A stretch of 44,008 nt of DNA from Chlamydiota bacterium (GTDB lineage Bacteria > Chlamydiota > Chlamydiia > Chlamydiales > RGXB01). The notes below the pieces were generated by a model that saw only the letters and a list, made by a program, of their open reading frames with translations, did not search any database and was not told the DNA's origin. Location: positions 133,486 to 177,493 of the forward strand of contig VGMG01000001.1 in the NCBI GenBank assembly GCA_016866495.1, read 5' to 3'. This document shows, piece by piece, positions 16,202 through 25,959 of the stretch. The position numbers and the translations under genes are program-made. Position 1 is the stretch's first letter, and each line of letters begins with the position of its first letter.

Positions 16202-17297
16202 CCTCTTTCAATCGCATGGGCATTACAACGAAGTCGACTCCCACGGAGGCGGGGTCTAAAATAAGACCTGGCATGTAGGGGTGGCATATTCCGAGACGAA
16301 CTACGTCTCCCTTACAATGTTTTAGAGCCTCCATCACGTAGTGGGGATTGAAGGCGATATCGAGCTCTTTGGCTACATCTACCGCCATTTCAACCTCACC
16401 TTCACCATATTCGGGACTTTGCGCACGTAGTCGCATCACACCGTCTTTGAAGGTAAAGCGTGCCGAATGGCTTGTTTCAGATGTAAATAGAGCTATCTGT
16501 CTTAAAAGCGCGACCCATTCCTCTTTGTGAATATTGATCATTGTGAGCTCATTTTGATCAACAAAAGCGCGCGCATAATCGGGATAGGGGAGCCCTATTA
16601 ATTTTGCGATCAAGCAAACCGGACCGACTTTTAGTAGGATTTTTCCATCTAAAAACGAAAGGGTCGCCGTCTCATCAAAGCTCAAAAGATCGATCATCTC
16701 TTGCACTGCTTTTAAAGGAACAACAGCCGTGATATCTTGATCGATTTCAATAGATTTTTGGAAACGGGCCAACCGTTTTCCATCAGTTGCAACAAATGTC
16801 GCTACCTTTTTTTCGATCTTCATTAGCACCGAAACGCAGGCAGGTTTGCCCACCTCTTCTCTTGCAGCTGCAAAAGAGGTGCGAATAAGCATTTCCCTGA
16901 GATCATCGCTTTTCACATCGACGGTCAAACCGGTCATTTGTGAGGGGATAGGGGGAAATTCCCCTTTATCGATACCGTTCACTTTGAAATGGGAAGATCC
17001 GGCGCGGATTTGGGCAATATTTCCCTCTACTGTGATCTCAATCATCGGAGTAGAGAGCTCCCGAATCAATTGAAAAAATCGGCGTGCAGGCAAAGTGATG
17101 GCTCCGGCAATCTCCACTTGGGCGGGCATCGAAGCTTGTAAGCTTACGTTTAAGTCGGTAGCGCTCAACGTAATCATTCCATCGCCCGCTTCAATCAATA
17201 CGTTGGATAAGATAGGGAGGATCGCTTTTGCAGGGACGATCCGTTGTGCGACAGAAATGAGGGAAACCAATTGCGACCGGTTCACGATGCACTTCAT
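16194..17297 (-). CDS. dnaN: DNA polymerase III beta sliding clamp
   Basis: Forms the ring that holds the replicative polymerase on DNA. The 367-residue form begins MKCIVNRSQLVSLISVAQ, the usual clamp start, at 17297, with GGAAG eight bases upstream; an in-frame ATG nine codons earlier (17324) also has a weak AAAGG site and cannot be ruled out. Typical landmarks are ILPILSNVLIEA, TLPARRFFQLIREL, FPPIPS, ATDGKRLARF and the C-terminal VMPMRL motif that lines the protein-binding pocket. It is the first gene of the dnaN-recF pair. Confidence 0.95.
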   Translation of the reverse strand: MKCIVNRSQLVSLISVAQRIVPAKAILPILSNVLIEAGDGMITLSATDLNVSLQASMPAQVEIAGAITLPARRFFQLIRELSTPMIEITVEGNIAQIRAGSSHFKVNGIDKGEFPPIPSQMTGLTVDVKSDDLREMLIRTSFAAAREEVGKPACVSVLMKIEKKVATFVATDGKRLARFQKSIEIDQDITAVVPLKAVQEMIDLLSFDETATLSFLDGKILLKVGPVCLIAKLIGLPYPDYARAFVDQNELTMINIHKEEWVALLRQIALFTSETSHSARFTFKDGVMRLRAQSPEYGEGEVEMAVDVAKELDIAFNPHYVMEALKHCKGDVVRLGICHPYMPGLILDPASVGVDFVVMPMRLKEDD

Positions 17298-17355
17298 TCC
17301 GATAGCTTCCAGTGTACTACTCATAGAGCCTTTTGCTTAAATCTTTTGGAAAAGA

Positions 17356-17382
17356 TTAGTAGATAAAAAGAGTCGATGTCAA
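17356..17382 (-). promoter_or_regulatory. Possible promoter for dnaN-recF
   Basis: On the minus strand a perfect TTGACA (17377-17382) is followed after 15 bases by TACTAA (17356-17361), about 60 bases before the preferred dnaN start. The spacer is shorter than the ideal 17, so this is a moderate candidate only. Confidence 0.4.
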
Positions 17383-17576
17383 TCGATTTTTCACTCCACG
17401 AGATAAAAAGTAAAATCCCAATTTTCACAAATAGTTGTCTTGGCTTGTAGGCTAGCTCAACTCTTGAAAAAAGGAGAATTCTCTAGAAAAGAAGCATTCG
17501 AGTAAAATGCTCCTAATAAAAAAACTGTTACGGGGAGGGCTTAAATAGAACCTATAATTTTTTTCTAAACGGCTGT

Positions 17577-18305
17577 TTAAAGAGAGGAGAATTTTTTGGA
17601 AAAAATGGGGTCGGTTGCTGATAAACGGCTATTGGGTGAAGAAAAAAACGCAAACGCCTGAACTTGGATCTGGTGAATTTTTCTATCGAGTGTAATTTTA
17701 GCAGCAAAGGTGACAAGATTATTTATTTTATCGTCTTTTCTTAAGTCAAATGGGGTTAGGATGGCTTCAACTGAAACATGATTTTCCCCAGTTTCTATAT
17801 TATAGAGACGCGAGTGATTTTCCTCTGACTGGAAAAGATCCATCGATTTTTCCTCCAAAGAAACTTCTTCAAAGACTGCATTGGGAAATCCTTGAGAAAG
17901 ACTGAAGTGTAAAAACGTCGTAAGATCTCTATCATCATTACTAAAAGCGATCAATTCTTCTAAAAAAGGGCACTGTTCTGTCTTTACTCCATTCCATCGG
18001 TACGTTGTATTAGCCGACCTATGGAAATCCATTTCAAACAAAGCCTTTTCTTGTTCAAAATCTAGGTGAGGAAAAAATGTTTCGAGCTTACTTTGCAATT
18101 TTTGTGAAAGATCGACTGTCTTCTCAATTTTTGGTTTAAATGGATGGGAAATTGGAATTAAAGAGAAAGGATATGTAAATATTTTTTTTATAAAAAGAAA
18201 AATCGAGGAGCATAAAAATTTTATTTTACAAATAAGGGAAGTTTTCTGTGGCTGAGAATAGGAAGGCAAGCTGGCTGGATTATGATTTACAGGTTGTAAA
18301 GACAT
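17577..18305 (-). CDS. Hypothetical protein with one N-terminal hydrophobic stretch
   Basis: A 242-residue protein that I do not recognise. Residues about 23-52 form a long hydrophobic and basic stretch (KIKFLCSSIFLFIKKIFTYPF), which is one membrane anchor or an uncleaved signal, preceded by a Gln/Pro/Ser-rich N-terminus. The remaining 180 residues are soluble and mixed in charge. It sits between dnaN and smpB, breaking the otherwise chlamydial order of recF-dnaN-smpB. It could be a lineage-specific membrane or exported protein. About 250 AT-rich bases separate it from dnaN and hold no other gene. Confidence 0.6.
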   Translation of the reverse strand: MSLQPVNHNPASLPSYSQPQKTSLICKIKFLCSSIFLFIKKIFTYPFSLIPISHPFKPKIEKTVDLSQKLQSKLETFFPHLDFEQEKALFEMDFHRSANTTYRWNGVKTEQCPFLEELIAFSNDDRDLTTFLHFSLSQGFPNAVFEEVSLEEKSMDLFQSEENHSRLYNIETGENHVSVEAILTPFDLRKDDKINNLVTFAAKITLDRKIHQIQVQAFAFFSSPNSRLSATDPIFSKKFSSL

Positions 18306-18383
18306 AGATAACTCCCATTTTAGAAAGTTATTTTATGAAAAATTGTTAATTTTTGGGTAGCTATTTAATAAATAAAAAATTTA

Positions 18384-18830
18384 TTAACTATTTTTCATCG
18401 CTCTTTGAGCCTCCCTGGAGAGCTCCCTTTCCTTGATCACGCCCCGTTTATCGTGGAGTTTTTTCCCTTTCCCTATTCCAATCCTGAGTTTGACAAGTCC
18501 TTTTTTGAAATAAATGGATAGGGGGATCGCCGTATAGCCTTTTTGTTCAATCATTTTTTGAATCCTGAGGATCTCCTCTTTATGTAAAAGGAGCTTACGG
18601 ACCCTTTTTTCCTCATGGTTGTGGATATTTCCATAGGCATAAGGGGGGATAGACATGAGCTTAATGACGGGTAGGCTGTTATCTAGGTCGACATAACTTT
18701 CTGCTATTGTGCATTTTCCGTTTCTTAGGGACTTCACCTCAGTTCCCCTCAGTGCGATCCCTGCTTCAAACGTGTCTAGAATTTCATAGTTATAAAAGGC
18801 CTGGCGATTGGTAGCGATCTCTTTTTCCAT
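18384..18830 (-). CDS. smpB: SsrA (tmRNA)-binding protein SmpB
   Basis: Partner of tmRNA in rescue of stalled ribosomes. The 148-residue protein has the SmpB pattern: NRQAFYNYEILDTFEAGIALRGTEVKSLR at the N-terminus, the core strand GKCTIAESYV, the KRVRKLLLHKEEI helix, and the C-terminal tail starting at GKGKKLHDKRGVIKERE, which folds in the ribosomal mRNA path. Length is typical. It follows terC on the same strand after 49 bases. Confidence 0.96.
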   Translation of the reverse strand: MEKEIATNRQAFYNYEILDTFEAGIALRGTEVKSLRNGKCTIAESYVDLDNSLPVIKLMSIPPYAYGNIHNHEEKRVRKLLLHKEEILRIQKMIEQKGYTAIPLSIYFKKGLVKLRIGIGKGKKLHDKRGVIKERELSREAQRAMKNS

Positions 18831-18879
18831 AGTAAGATGAGACTATAGCAAAAAAGGGGTTAATCGAGAAACAGGAACC

Positions 18880-19680
18880 TTAGGGGTTTTTGGATGGATG
18901 CTTGTTCTTTGGTAAGACGCCCCTTTTTTTTGTAATCTCAAAAAAAGCATAAAGAAAAAACAGTAGGGTGATCGACCAAAAAATCCATTTAATGAGCTCT
19001 CTAAATACTGTGACATCAATTCCGAAATCAATTTGTAAAGAGCTGAAAATCGATTCTACCACTAACCGGAACCCGATCCAAATCACGAAAATAAGGGTAT
19101 AATTTTCTAGTATGGGTTTTTGTTCTAGCAACTGGATTACTTTCGTTGTAAAAGACCGTAAAAGTAAGATGCCGGCGGAGGCTCCCGCTATTACGATCCA
19201 CAATTTCGGGGAGGTATCCCCGTCTAGAGGGGAGATACCCACAACGGCAAAAGCGGCTAGGATAGAATCTATGGAGAAGACAAGGTCCAAAGCAATGATG
19301 TAGGTAATCGTTTTCCAGAGGTTTTTATCCTGATAGGTTTGAACAAGGGGCTTTTTATCTGAAAAGAGTTCATAGGCTGCAAGGTACATCAAATAGAGGC
19401 CACCAATCCCCTGAAAGAAATAAAAACGGATCAGATAGGAGGCAAACAAGATTGCGATTATCCGTAAAACAACGCTTCCTATGATCCCGATCCAAATGGC
19501 TGTAAATCGCTGAAATCTGGGAAGTTTTTTGATCAAAAGACCTATAATCATCATATTGTCTGCAGAAAGAATAACCTCGACAAGGATCACAACAGCCACA
19601 ACGGGTATGTCTACCCATTCAAAGATTTGCTCTTTTAAGATTTCTCTAAGAAAATGGAACGGATTTTCAGTAGTATTCAT
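18880..19680 (-). CDS. TerC-family integral membrane protein
   Basis: A 266-residue inner-membrane protein with seven to eight hydrophobic helices. It carries the two repeated family motifs with acidic residues in the membrane: EVILSADNMMIIG near residue 36 and LDLVFSIDSILAA near 131. These are the pattern of TerC/Alx proteins, some of which export manganese or other divalent metals and assist metal loading of secreted enzymes. A specific function is not evident here. It probably shares a transcript with smpB. The final 20 residues are basic and cytoplasmic. Confidence 0.88.
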   Translation of the reverse strand: MNTTENPFHFLREILKEQIFEWVDIPVVAVVILVEVILSADNMMIIGLLIKKLPRFQRFTAIWIGIIGSVVLRIIAILFASYLIRFYFFQGIGGLYLMYLAAYELFSDKKPLVQTYQDKNLWKTITYIIALDLVFSIDSILAAFAVVGISPLDGDTSPKLWIVIAGASAGILLLRSFTTKVIQLLEQKPILENYTLIFVIWIGFRLVVESIFSSLQIDFGIDVTVFRELIKWIFWSITLLFFLYAFFEITKKRGVLPKNKHPSKNP

Positions 19681-19811
19681 GCTATTTTAAATAGCTAAAT
19701 AAATTTTTAACTACAAAATATATGTTGTTTTGAAAGATATGGTCAATTAGTAATGAAAAAAACTATTGATTAATCTAGAATCGTACCATAGAAAGAGGTA
19801 AAAAAGGGTTT

Positions 19812-20699
19812 ATGAGATTTTTGTCCCTCGAGGGTGCTCCGTGTAGAGGGCTTGGACAAATTCAGATAATGAAAAAACTATCCCAAATGCGCTCCATTCG
19901 GTTCGATCATCATTTTGATGTCTATTTTGGGAGCTCATGGGGTGCAATCCTTGCCATCTGTTTATCCCATTCTATCCCTTTTGAAGAGATCGAAAAGGCT
20001 TTTGAGGCCTCTCAAAAATACCTCAATTCAAGAGCTCACCGATTACTTTACCCATTTTTTCCTAGAATGTGCCCTAAAAAAGTCTCAGAACCATTTAAGC
20101 ATCTTCTTGAAGGGGTCTCATTAGGGGAGCTAAAAAAAAGGGTTATCTGCCACGGCTATGATTACCAATTCAAAAAACTCGTTACCTATGATTCATCTGC
20201 CCCTAAAGACAAAGATTTGAATGTTTTTGAACTTGTTCAGAAACTCACCTTTGCCCCTTCTGTTTTTCAGCCTAAATTTCACACCTCGATAGTAGATGCT
20301 TCGATTGCGACAAGAAACCCCCTTTTTTTCACTCTTTTGAAGTATTTCCAGGAATGGAAGGACCTTTCTTTAGATGTTTTGCATATCGGAGTTGGTCAAA
20401 AAAAGCAGGAGGGGGCAAAAGTGAGAAAGCTTTTTGAAAAAGGGTGGTTGCACTGGGTTCTTTCAAAACAGATATTTGAGGAGCTCGAGTCTATTGGAAG
20501 AAACTACCAGGAGTACCTTGCAGATATGATCAAAGAGAGTAAACTCTTTAAAGATTTGAGAATCGTTACGGTGAACCCTCAAATTGAGGGGAACCTGGAT
20601 TTTAGTTTTATGGGGGATATTTCCCTTACACCGGAACAAATACGCAAAGAGGTAGAAGGATGGATGGAAGCACTTCCAATCGATCATTTAGAATTCTAA
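19812..20699 (+). CDS. Patatin-like phospholipase, first of a tandem pair
   Basis: A 295-residue protein of the patatin lipid acyl-hydrolase family. The oxyanion region is altered (LEGAPCRGL in place of DGGGxRG), the nucleophile elbow GSSWG keeps the GXSXG form, and the dyad aspartate is in VDASIATRNP (DGG replaced by DAS). The Ser and Asp needed for catalysis are present, so it may be active, on an unknown lipid. No signal peptide is seen. AGAGGT-like purines precede the ATG at 19812. It is divergent from terC and overlaps the next patatin gene by 40 bases. Patatins in intracellular bacteria are often secreted, but nothing here proves it. Confidence 0.8.
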   Translation: MRFLSLEGAPCRGLGQIQIMKKLSQMRSIRFDHHFDVYFGSSWGAILAICLSHSIPFEEIEKAFEASQKYLNSRAHRLLYPFFPRMCPKKVSEPFKHLLEGVSLGELKKRVICHGYDYQFKKLVTYDSSAPKDKDLNVFELVQKLTFAPSVFQPKFHTSIVDASIATRNPLFFTLLKYFQEWKDLSLDVLHIGVGQKKQEGAKVRKLFEKGWLHWVLSKQIFEELESIGRNYQEYLADMIKESKLFKDLRIVTVNPQIEGNLDFSFMGDISLTPEQIRKEVEGWMEALPIDHLEF

Positions 20700-21631
20700 G
20701 CCTTGATGGGGGTGCCTTTGCGGGTGTTTTCACGGTGCGTTTATTGGCGGAGATAGAAAAGCGCAGTTCTAAAAAGGCCTCTGAATTTTTCGACGGTTTT
20801 TCGGGGATATCGGCCGGAGCCTTTTTGGGTGCTATAATCAGTTATGGAGACATAACCGCTAAAGACCTCATCGATGAGATTATATTCACAATTAAAAACA
20901 TGCGTTCGAATAGAACAGAGAGAATACGCACCCTTTGGGGGGCGTTAAAACCCGCTTTGAGTCACGAAAAAAAATGGGATGGCCTCTACCGGTATTTTGC
21001 GAATGCACAGCTCAAAGACCTCAAAATCAAGGGGGTTTTTCCCATATGGGATTTTGAAAATAAGAAAATTCGTATTTTTGATTCGACCCTTGATCCAAAT
21101 GTACATATTTGCGATGTGGTGTACCTTTCTACCGGCGCAAATGCGGTCTATGGGGCAGTAGATTCCAGACTTAGTGAGCCTAAATTCTCGGGTTCCGATT
21201 TGGCCCTTTATGTGAATGACCCCCGATTGATTGCACTATTTAGTTTCAAAGAAGAGATCCAAAAAAGGGGGACGCATATCCTTTCGATCGGAAGCTCTTT
21301 GACACCGTCTGAACCCCAACAGCAGTCGTTTAAGAGGGGGCCTTTAAGATGGATGAATAACATATTGCCGGAGTTGCGGCAGGCGCAGGAGGCTTTTGTT
21401 AACCAGAGCATGCAATTTTTCTCTCAAGAGGAAATTTTGCCCATCCATAGCCATCTGCGTCTAAATATGATTTCTGGAAAGACGGTGGATGGGTTCAAAG
21501 GCGATGATGAGCTGAACATTTTTTTTCTCGAACTAGCTGAGGAACTTATTGAGCGACGATCTTATGAAATAGATCGTTTTATAGAGTCGTGCGAAAATAA
21601 TACCAAACTCCACCTTCCGGTTATTTTGTAA
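20660..21631 (+). CDS. Patatin-like phospholipase, second of a tandem pair
   Basis: A 323-residue patatin-family protein. The oxyanion motif is SLDGGAFAGVF (near 14-24), the nucleophile motif is GISAG, and the C-terminal aspartate region is GSDLALYVNDP, where the family norm is DGGxxxNNP. The start ATG at 20660 has AGAAGG close upstream, and lies inside the 3' end of the first patatin gene, so the two are probably translated together. Overall similarity to the first is low, which suggests an old duplication or independent recruitment. No terminator is clear after the stop; the RND operon runs towards it. Confidence 0.82.
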   Translation: MDGSTSNRSFRILSLDGGAFAGVFTVRLLAEIEKRSSKKASEFFDGFSGISAGAFLGAIISYGDITAKDLIDEIIFTIKNMRSNRTERIRTLWGALKPALSHEKKWDGLYRYFANAQLKDLKIKGVFPIWDFENKKIRIFDSTLDPNVHICDVVYLSTGANAVYGAVDSRLSEPKFSGSDLALYVNDPRLIALFSFKEEIQKRGTHILSIGSSLTPSEPQQQSFKRGPLRWMNNILPELRQAQEAFVNQSMQFFSQEEILPIHSHLRLNMISGKTVDGFKGDDELNIFFLELAEELIERRSYEIDRFIESCENNTKLHLPVIL

Positions 21632-21679
21632 CTGCTTTATCTACTTCTTTGAAAAAAAACCTTCCGTTGAGTCCATTTT

Positions 21680-24600
21680 TTAAGAACTTTTTGTAGTCTC
21701 ACTCTCCTCCTCATGATAGGGGTAAAAAAGCCCCCCTTTTTTTGAGGTGATTTTCTTAGTGATCTCATATACATAAACAAAAACTACCGGCCCTACAAGT
21801 AAGCTTGTGATCTGGGCAAAGAAGAGGCCCCCCACGATAGCAATACCTAAAGGGGCACGAGTTAAAGCAATTTCCCCGCCTATACCCAAAGCTACTGGAA
21901 CTGCCCCCATCATCGCAGCAAATGTTGTCATAAGAATGGGTCTAAATCGAAGCATAGAGGCTTTTGTTATGGCCTCCTCAGAGGTGCTTTGCGGATTTTT
22001 TTCGAGCTCTTCAAGAGCAAAATCGACAATCAAGATACCATTTTTCATAACAATTCCCATCAGCATGATAATACCAATCATCGCATAAATGGAGAGTTTC
22101 AAACCAAGAATCCATAGCGTAAATAGCCCTCCAAAGGCTGCCAGTGGGACAGCTGATAGGGGAGTGATGGGGTGTAAGAAGTTTTCGTACAAAATTCCCA
22201 AGATGATGTAGATGGCAAAAATGGCAAGTCCCGTGAGAAAAAAAAGCTGTAGCATCGCTTTTTGAAATTCAGAGGTTGCACCTGTGGTAAACCCGATCGC
22301 TTTTCCCTCAAAAATTTGGGGGGAAATTTGTTCTATTTTTTGAAGAGCTTGGGAGATGGTGTAACCCTCTGCGATATTAAACGAGATCGTGCTTGATGGT
22401 AATGAGTTGTAGTGGTTGACCATATTCGGTTTAGTGCTCAACTTGCCCTCGAAAATTGAGGTGGAGTTTACAGCCTGGGTGGTGTCTGTGGTGGAAAAAA
22501 TATTTTCCCAAGGGCTCACGTTAGCCAAAGGAACTTGGGGGCCTAAAAAAAGGCGGTCCATCTTATCGGGTGTTTCTTTAAATTTGTTTTTTAGTTCTAG
22601 GATGACATAATTCACAGAGTTGGGTCGGTAGATTGTCGAAACGTATGTCTGACCGTAGGCGAGTGCGAGATTGTTTTCAAAATTCAGGGGGGTAATATTC
22701 CCATAGGCTCTTGCTCTTTCACGATCTATAAGCATGTTGAAAACAGGACTACCGACCGAAAGATCGGAGTTGACGGTTGTGAATTCGGGCTCTTTTTTTA
22801 AAGCGGCGATCAGCTGTTGGGCCTTAGCTTGCATATCCGCTTCGTTTTGCGACGCTACTACATACTGATAAGATGCGCGACTTGCAGAGGTGCTGCCTGT
22901 CTGCATGTTGATTAACGGTAAAGGTTTGAATAAAACTTTACACCCGATAATATTCAGAGATTTTGAGTGCAAATCCTTCAAGATTTTTTTAAATGGCAGA
23001 TTCCCTTTTGAGCTATTCAAGATGATAAACACAAGACCCATATTATCGCTTGGTGAATCCGATACTGTGCATAAACCGGTTACGTAAGGATTCGTAAGAG
23101 CGATTTTTCCAATTTCAGCGAGAAAAACCTCTGTTTTTTCTGGAGACGCAGTCTCTTCGGCGATCACAAATCCCAGGATTGCATTGATGGGAGTTTCAGG
23201 TATGAACTCTTTTGGGGTGCCGACTGCAATTGTTATTGAGGCGGTCAAAAAAAGCAAAGCAATCCCTAATACCGATTTTTTATGCTTTAAAGACCAAGAT
23301 AGAACAGGTACATAGAGTTTTCTAAAAAATTCATTAAAAGCAATCGAGAGCTCTTCAACTCGAGATTTTTGATTAGGATCATACGGGGGAATGAAACGGC
23401 TACACAAAACAGGTGTCAATGTGACCGATATAAAGCCCGAAAAAAGTATGGCTGCAATCATCACACCTGCCATTTCGCTGAAGAGTTGTCCCATCAGACC
23501 GGGGATGTAGACCATAGGAATAAAAACGGCACATAGGCAGGAGGAGATAGACACGATTGCCGTAAAGATCTCTTTCGATCCGTTAAGAGCGGCCTTATAG
23601 GGTTTTTCTCCCTCTTCGCCGTGACGGACGATATTTTCTAAGACAATAATCGCATCATCGACAAGAAATCCTGTTGCCAAGGTGATTGCAGACAATGACA
23701 TCACATCAATGTTATAGCCCAAAAAAAACATCATGATGAAGGTGCCTGTAATCGTTATCGGCAAAGTGATTAAGGGGATAATGCTATTGCGAATTTTTCC
23801 CAGATAGAGGAAAACAACGATCACTACTAAAAGAAAAGCTATATAAAGTGTCAGCTCTATGTCTTTAACTGAATCGACAACGTAGTTTTTTTCTGAAAAG
23901 CAGATGTCGTATTTCATCGACCGGGGCATGGTCCGGACTAACTTTTGCATTTTATTTTCAAGGTCAGTGCAGACTGTCACCGTATTGAAGGCATTTTGTT
24001 TAAATATCGCCAAAAATACGGCCTCTTTTCCATGCGGATCCCCGCTGTTAAACCATTGAATATTTTGCTGGTCATTTTGAACGCTTTCAAAAGCTCTTCC
24101 GACATCCGAAAGCCTCACAATATTGTCGTTGTTGATCTTTATGATCATATTGTTGTATTCGTCAGCCTTGAAAAGCTGTCCATCAGCGGTTGTGATGATT
24201 GTGAAGTTTGGGCCGTAAAACTTTCCGGTGGGTTGGACAGGATTGTTTTGATTGATCGCATTGGTAACATCTGCAAGTGTAATCCCTTTTGCAGCTAGAG
24301 CTTCAGGATCCACGTGGACACGCACAGCAAATGCATTTCCGTAGACTTGTACGTTGGCGACACCGTCTATTGTCCCCAATTGTCGTGCCACAATATTGTT
24401 TGCATAGTCGTAAATAGAGCTTTGAGATTGCGTATCTGAATAGATCACTATATACATCACCGGTGTGTCGGACGGGTTCACTTTTGTATAGGAGGGTAAA
24501 GAAGGGAGACGAGGGAGCTGTCCTTGTACTTGTGAAATCGCTTGCTGGGTATTTGTTGCGGCATCGTTTATATCGATAGACGGGTGAAATTGTAGAAGGA

Positions 24601-24871
24601 TGGAGGAGTTGCCATAGGTACTTGAAGAGTTGACCGATTGGATTCCCTGGATCGAAAGGAACTGGGTTTCCAAAGGGCTCGAAACAAGATTTGCGACTTG
24701 CTCAGGGGAGGCTCCGGGATAATTACAAGAAACGGATATTGTATTAGCTTTTGTATTCGGTAGAACTGCTACAGGTAAGTTAAATAGGGCGTAGGCCCCA
24801 AAAGTCACTAGGGTAAGCATGATCAAAAGGGTAGCTACTGGTCTCTCTATGAAAGATTTTGAAAAATGCAT
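21680..24871 (-). CDS. RND multidrug efflux pump, inner-membrane transporter (AcrB/MdtBC type)
   Basis: A proton-driven exporter of 1063 residues, the usual size for HAE-RND pumps. It starts with IERPVATLLIMLTLVTFG, has two large periplasmic loops with porter sequences (YPGASPEQV, VNPSDTPVM), and twelve membrane helices. The proton-relay aspartates of TM4 are present in FLVDDAIIVLEN, and the C-terminal half has GIVMKNGILIVDFA and RFRPILMTTFAAMMGAVP. It is closest in feel to MdtB/MdtC/AcrB; the substrate is unknown. It is the last gene of a three-gene operon, starting eight bases after the membrane-fusion gene. Confidence 0.95.
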   Translation of the reverse strand: MHFSKSFIERPVATLLIMLTLVTFGAYALFNLPVAVLPNTKANTISVSCNYPGASPEQVANLVSSPLETQFLSIQGIQSVNSSSTYGNSSILLQFHPSIDINDAATNTQQAISQVQGQLPRLPSLPSYTKVNPSDTPVMYIVIYSDTQSQSSIYDYANNIVARQLGTIDGVANVQVYGNAFAVRVHVDPEALAAKGITLADVTNAINQNNPVQPTGKFYGPNFTIITTADGQLFKADEYNNMIIKINNDNIVRLSDVGRAFESVQNDQQNIQWFNSGDPHGKEAVFLAIFKQNAFNTVTVCTDLENKMQKLVRTMPRSMKYDICFSEKNYVVDSVKDIELTLYIAFLLVVIVVFLYLGKIRNSIIPLITLPITITGTFIMMFFLGYNIDVMSLSAITLATGFLVDDAIIVLENIVRHGEEGEKPYKAALNGSKEIFTAIVSISSCLCAVFIPMVYIPGLMGQLFSEMAGVMIAAILFSGFISVTLTPVLCSRFIPPYDPNQKSRVEELSIAFNEFFRKLYVPVLSWSLKHKKSVLGIALLFLTASITIAVGTPKEFIPETPINAILGFVIAEETASPEKTEVFLAEIGKIALTNPYVTGLCTVSDSPSDNMGLVFIILNSSKGNLPFKKILKDLHSKSLNIIGCKVLFKPLPLINMQTGSTSASRASYQYVVASQNEADMQAKAQQLIAALKKEPEFTTVNSDLSVGSPVFNMLIDRERARAYGNITPLNFENNLALAYGQTYVSTIYRPNSVNYVILELKNKFKETPDKMDRLFLGPQVPLANVSPWENIFSTTDTTQAVNSTSIFEGKLSTKPNMVNHYNSLPSSTISFNIAEGYTISQALQKIEQISPQIFEGKAIGFTTGATSEFQKAMLQLFFLTGLAIFAIYIILGILYENFLHPITPLSAVPLAAFGGLFTLWILGLKLSIYAMIGIIMLMGIVMKNGILIVDFALEELEKNPQSTSEEAITKASMLRFRPILMTTFAAMMGAVPVALGIGGEIALTRAPLGIAIVGGLFFAQITSLLVGPVVFVYVYEITKKITSKKGGLFYPYHEEESETTKSS

Positions 24872-24879
24872 AGATCCTC

Positions 24880-25959
24880 TTAAATTATCTGAACTTTGGC
24901 GCCATCTTCGACGTTGATTTGTCCGTCAATCACAATTCTATCACCGGGGGAAAGTTCAGGGGAAATCAGCTGGACAAGATTTTCTATATGCACTCCGGTC
25001 TCGACCCAGACATATTTTGCTGTATTAGATTTGTCTATTTTGATGACATATTTCCCCTTCACTCCTAGACCTAGGGCTTCGATCGGGCACACAAGAGCAT
25101 CTGGTATATAACGAAGGATAAGCTCACACCTTGCAAATTGACCGGGCCAAAGGATCTCCTCAGCATTTTCATAACGGGCTCTTAAGGGGAGTTGACCTGT
25201 TGCTTGATCAATCTGGTTATCGATGACAATTAATTCAGATAGGATAGTCTCTTTGGAACCGGGAACAGTCACTCTTACATCAAGATTTTTTTGCTTCTGT
25301 AGCCGTATAATTCTCGCATATTCATATTCTGGAACGGAAAAATCGATGTAAATCGGGGAGATTTGGTTTAAAGTCATCAAATTTTGCCCGGGATCTGCTA
25401 CCAAATTCCCTAAATCCACTAACTGTTTCGAACACCGGCCTGTGAAAGGGGCTTTAATGTAGCAAAAATCCAGATCGGTTAGATTTTTTTCTACTTCCCC
25501 TTCATTCATCAAAACTGCACCATCTTGCTCTTTGTCATTACATACGTACTGAAAAAAATCTAATTCTGAGACAAACTGGTCTTTGATGAGTTTTGAATAG
25601 CGCTCCTTTTTGTTCAAAGAAAACGCTTTATTCGCCTTAGCCTCTATCAGATTTCCCTGTGCAGACTTAAGATTAGCCTGGTAGACCCTAGGATCGATAG
25701 TGATCAAAAGATCCCCTTTTTGTACAAGTTGACCCTGGATGTAAGAGATATCTACTATATATCCCTCCACTTGAGCACATATTTCTGCAGAATTAAAAGC
25801 TATAACATGCCCAATTCCCGGGATAGTTTCGGGTACACTCATCGTTTGTAGGTTTGCAGTTTTTACACTTGCGAGGGGAAGCTCTAAAGCTTGCGGCTTT
25901 TTAGAGCAGCCATTAAAAATAACAAAAGATACTAGGGGAATCAAATATCTATATCTCAT
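24880..25959 (-). CDS. RND efflux membrane-fusion lipoprotein (AcrA/MdtA type)
   Basis: A periplasmic adaptor of 359 residues that links the pump to the outer-membrane channel. The N-terminus is a lipoprotein signal with lipobox FNGC at about residue 18. The biotinyl-lipoyl-like half-motifs are EGYIVDISYIQGQLVQKGDLLITIDP and YIKAPFTGRCSKQLVDLGNLV, flanking a helical hairpin; the C-terminal part carries the beta-barrel and membrane-proximal domains (LWPGQFARCELI, SPGDRIVIDGQ). Its ATG overlaps the stop of the outer-membrane gene by four bases. Confidence 0.94.
   Translation of the reverse strand: MRYRYLIPLVSFVIFNGCSKKPQALELPLASVKTANLQTMSVPETIPGIGHVIAFNSAEICAQVEGYIVDISYIQGQLVQKGDLLITIDPRVYQANLKSAQGNLIEAKANKAFSLNKKERYSKLIKDQFVSELDFFQYVCNDKEQDGAVLMNEGEVEKNLTDLDFCYIKAPFTGRCSKQLVDLGNLVADPGQNLMTLNQISPIYIDFSVPEYEYARIIRLQKQKNLDVRVTVPGSKETILSELIVIDNQIDQATGQLPLRARYENAEEILWPGQFARCELILRYIPDALVCPIEALGLGVKGKYVIKIDKSNTAKYVWVETGVHIENLVQLISPELSPGDRIVIDGQINVEDGAKVQII

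Noticed and set aside
23945..24298. 117-residue plus-strand frame inside the RND pump gene
   Set aside because: It is antisense to a well-supported pump gene and has no recognisable features.
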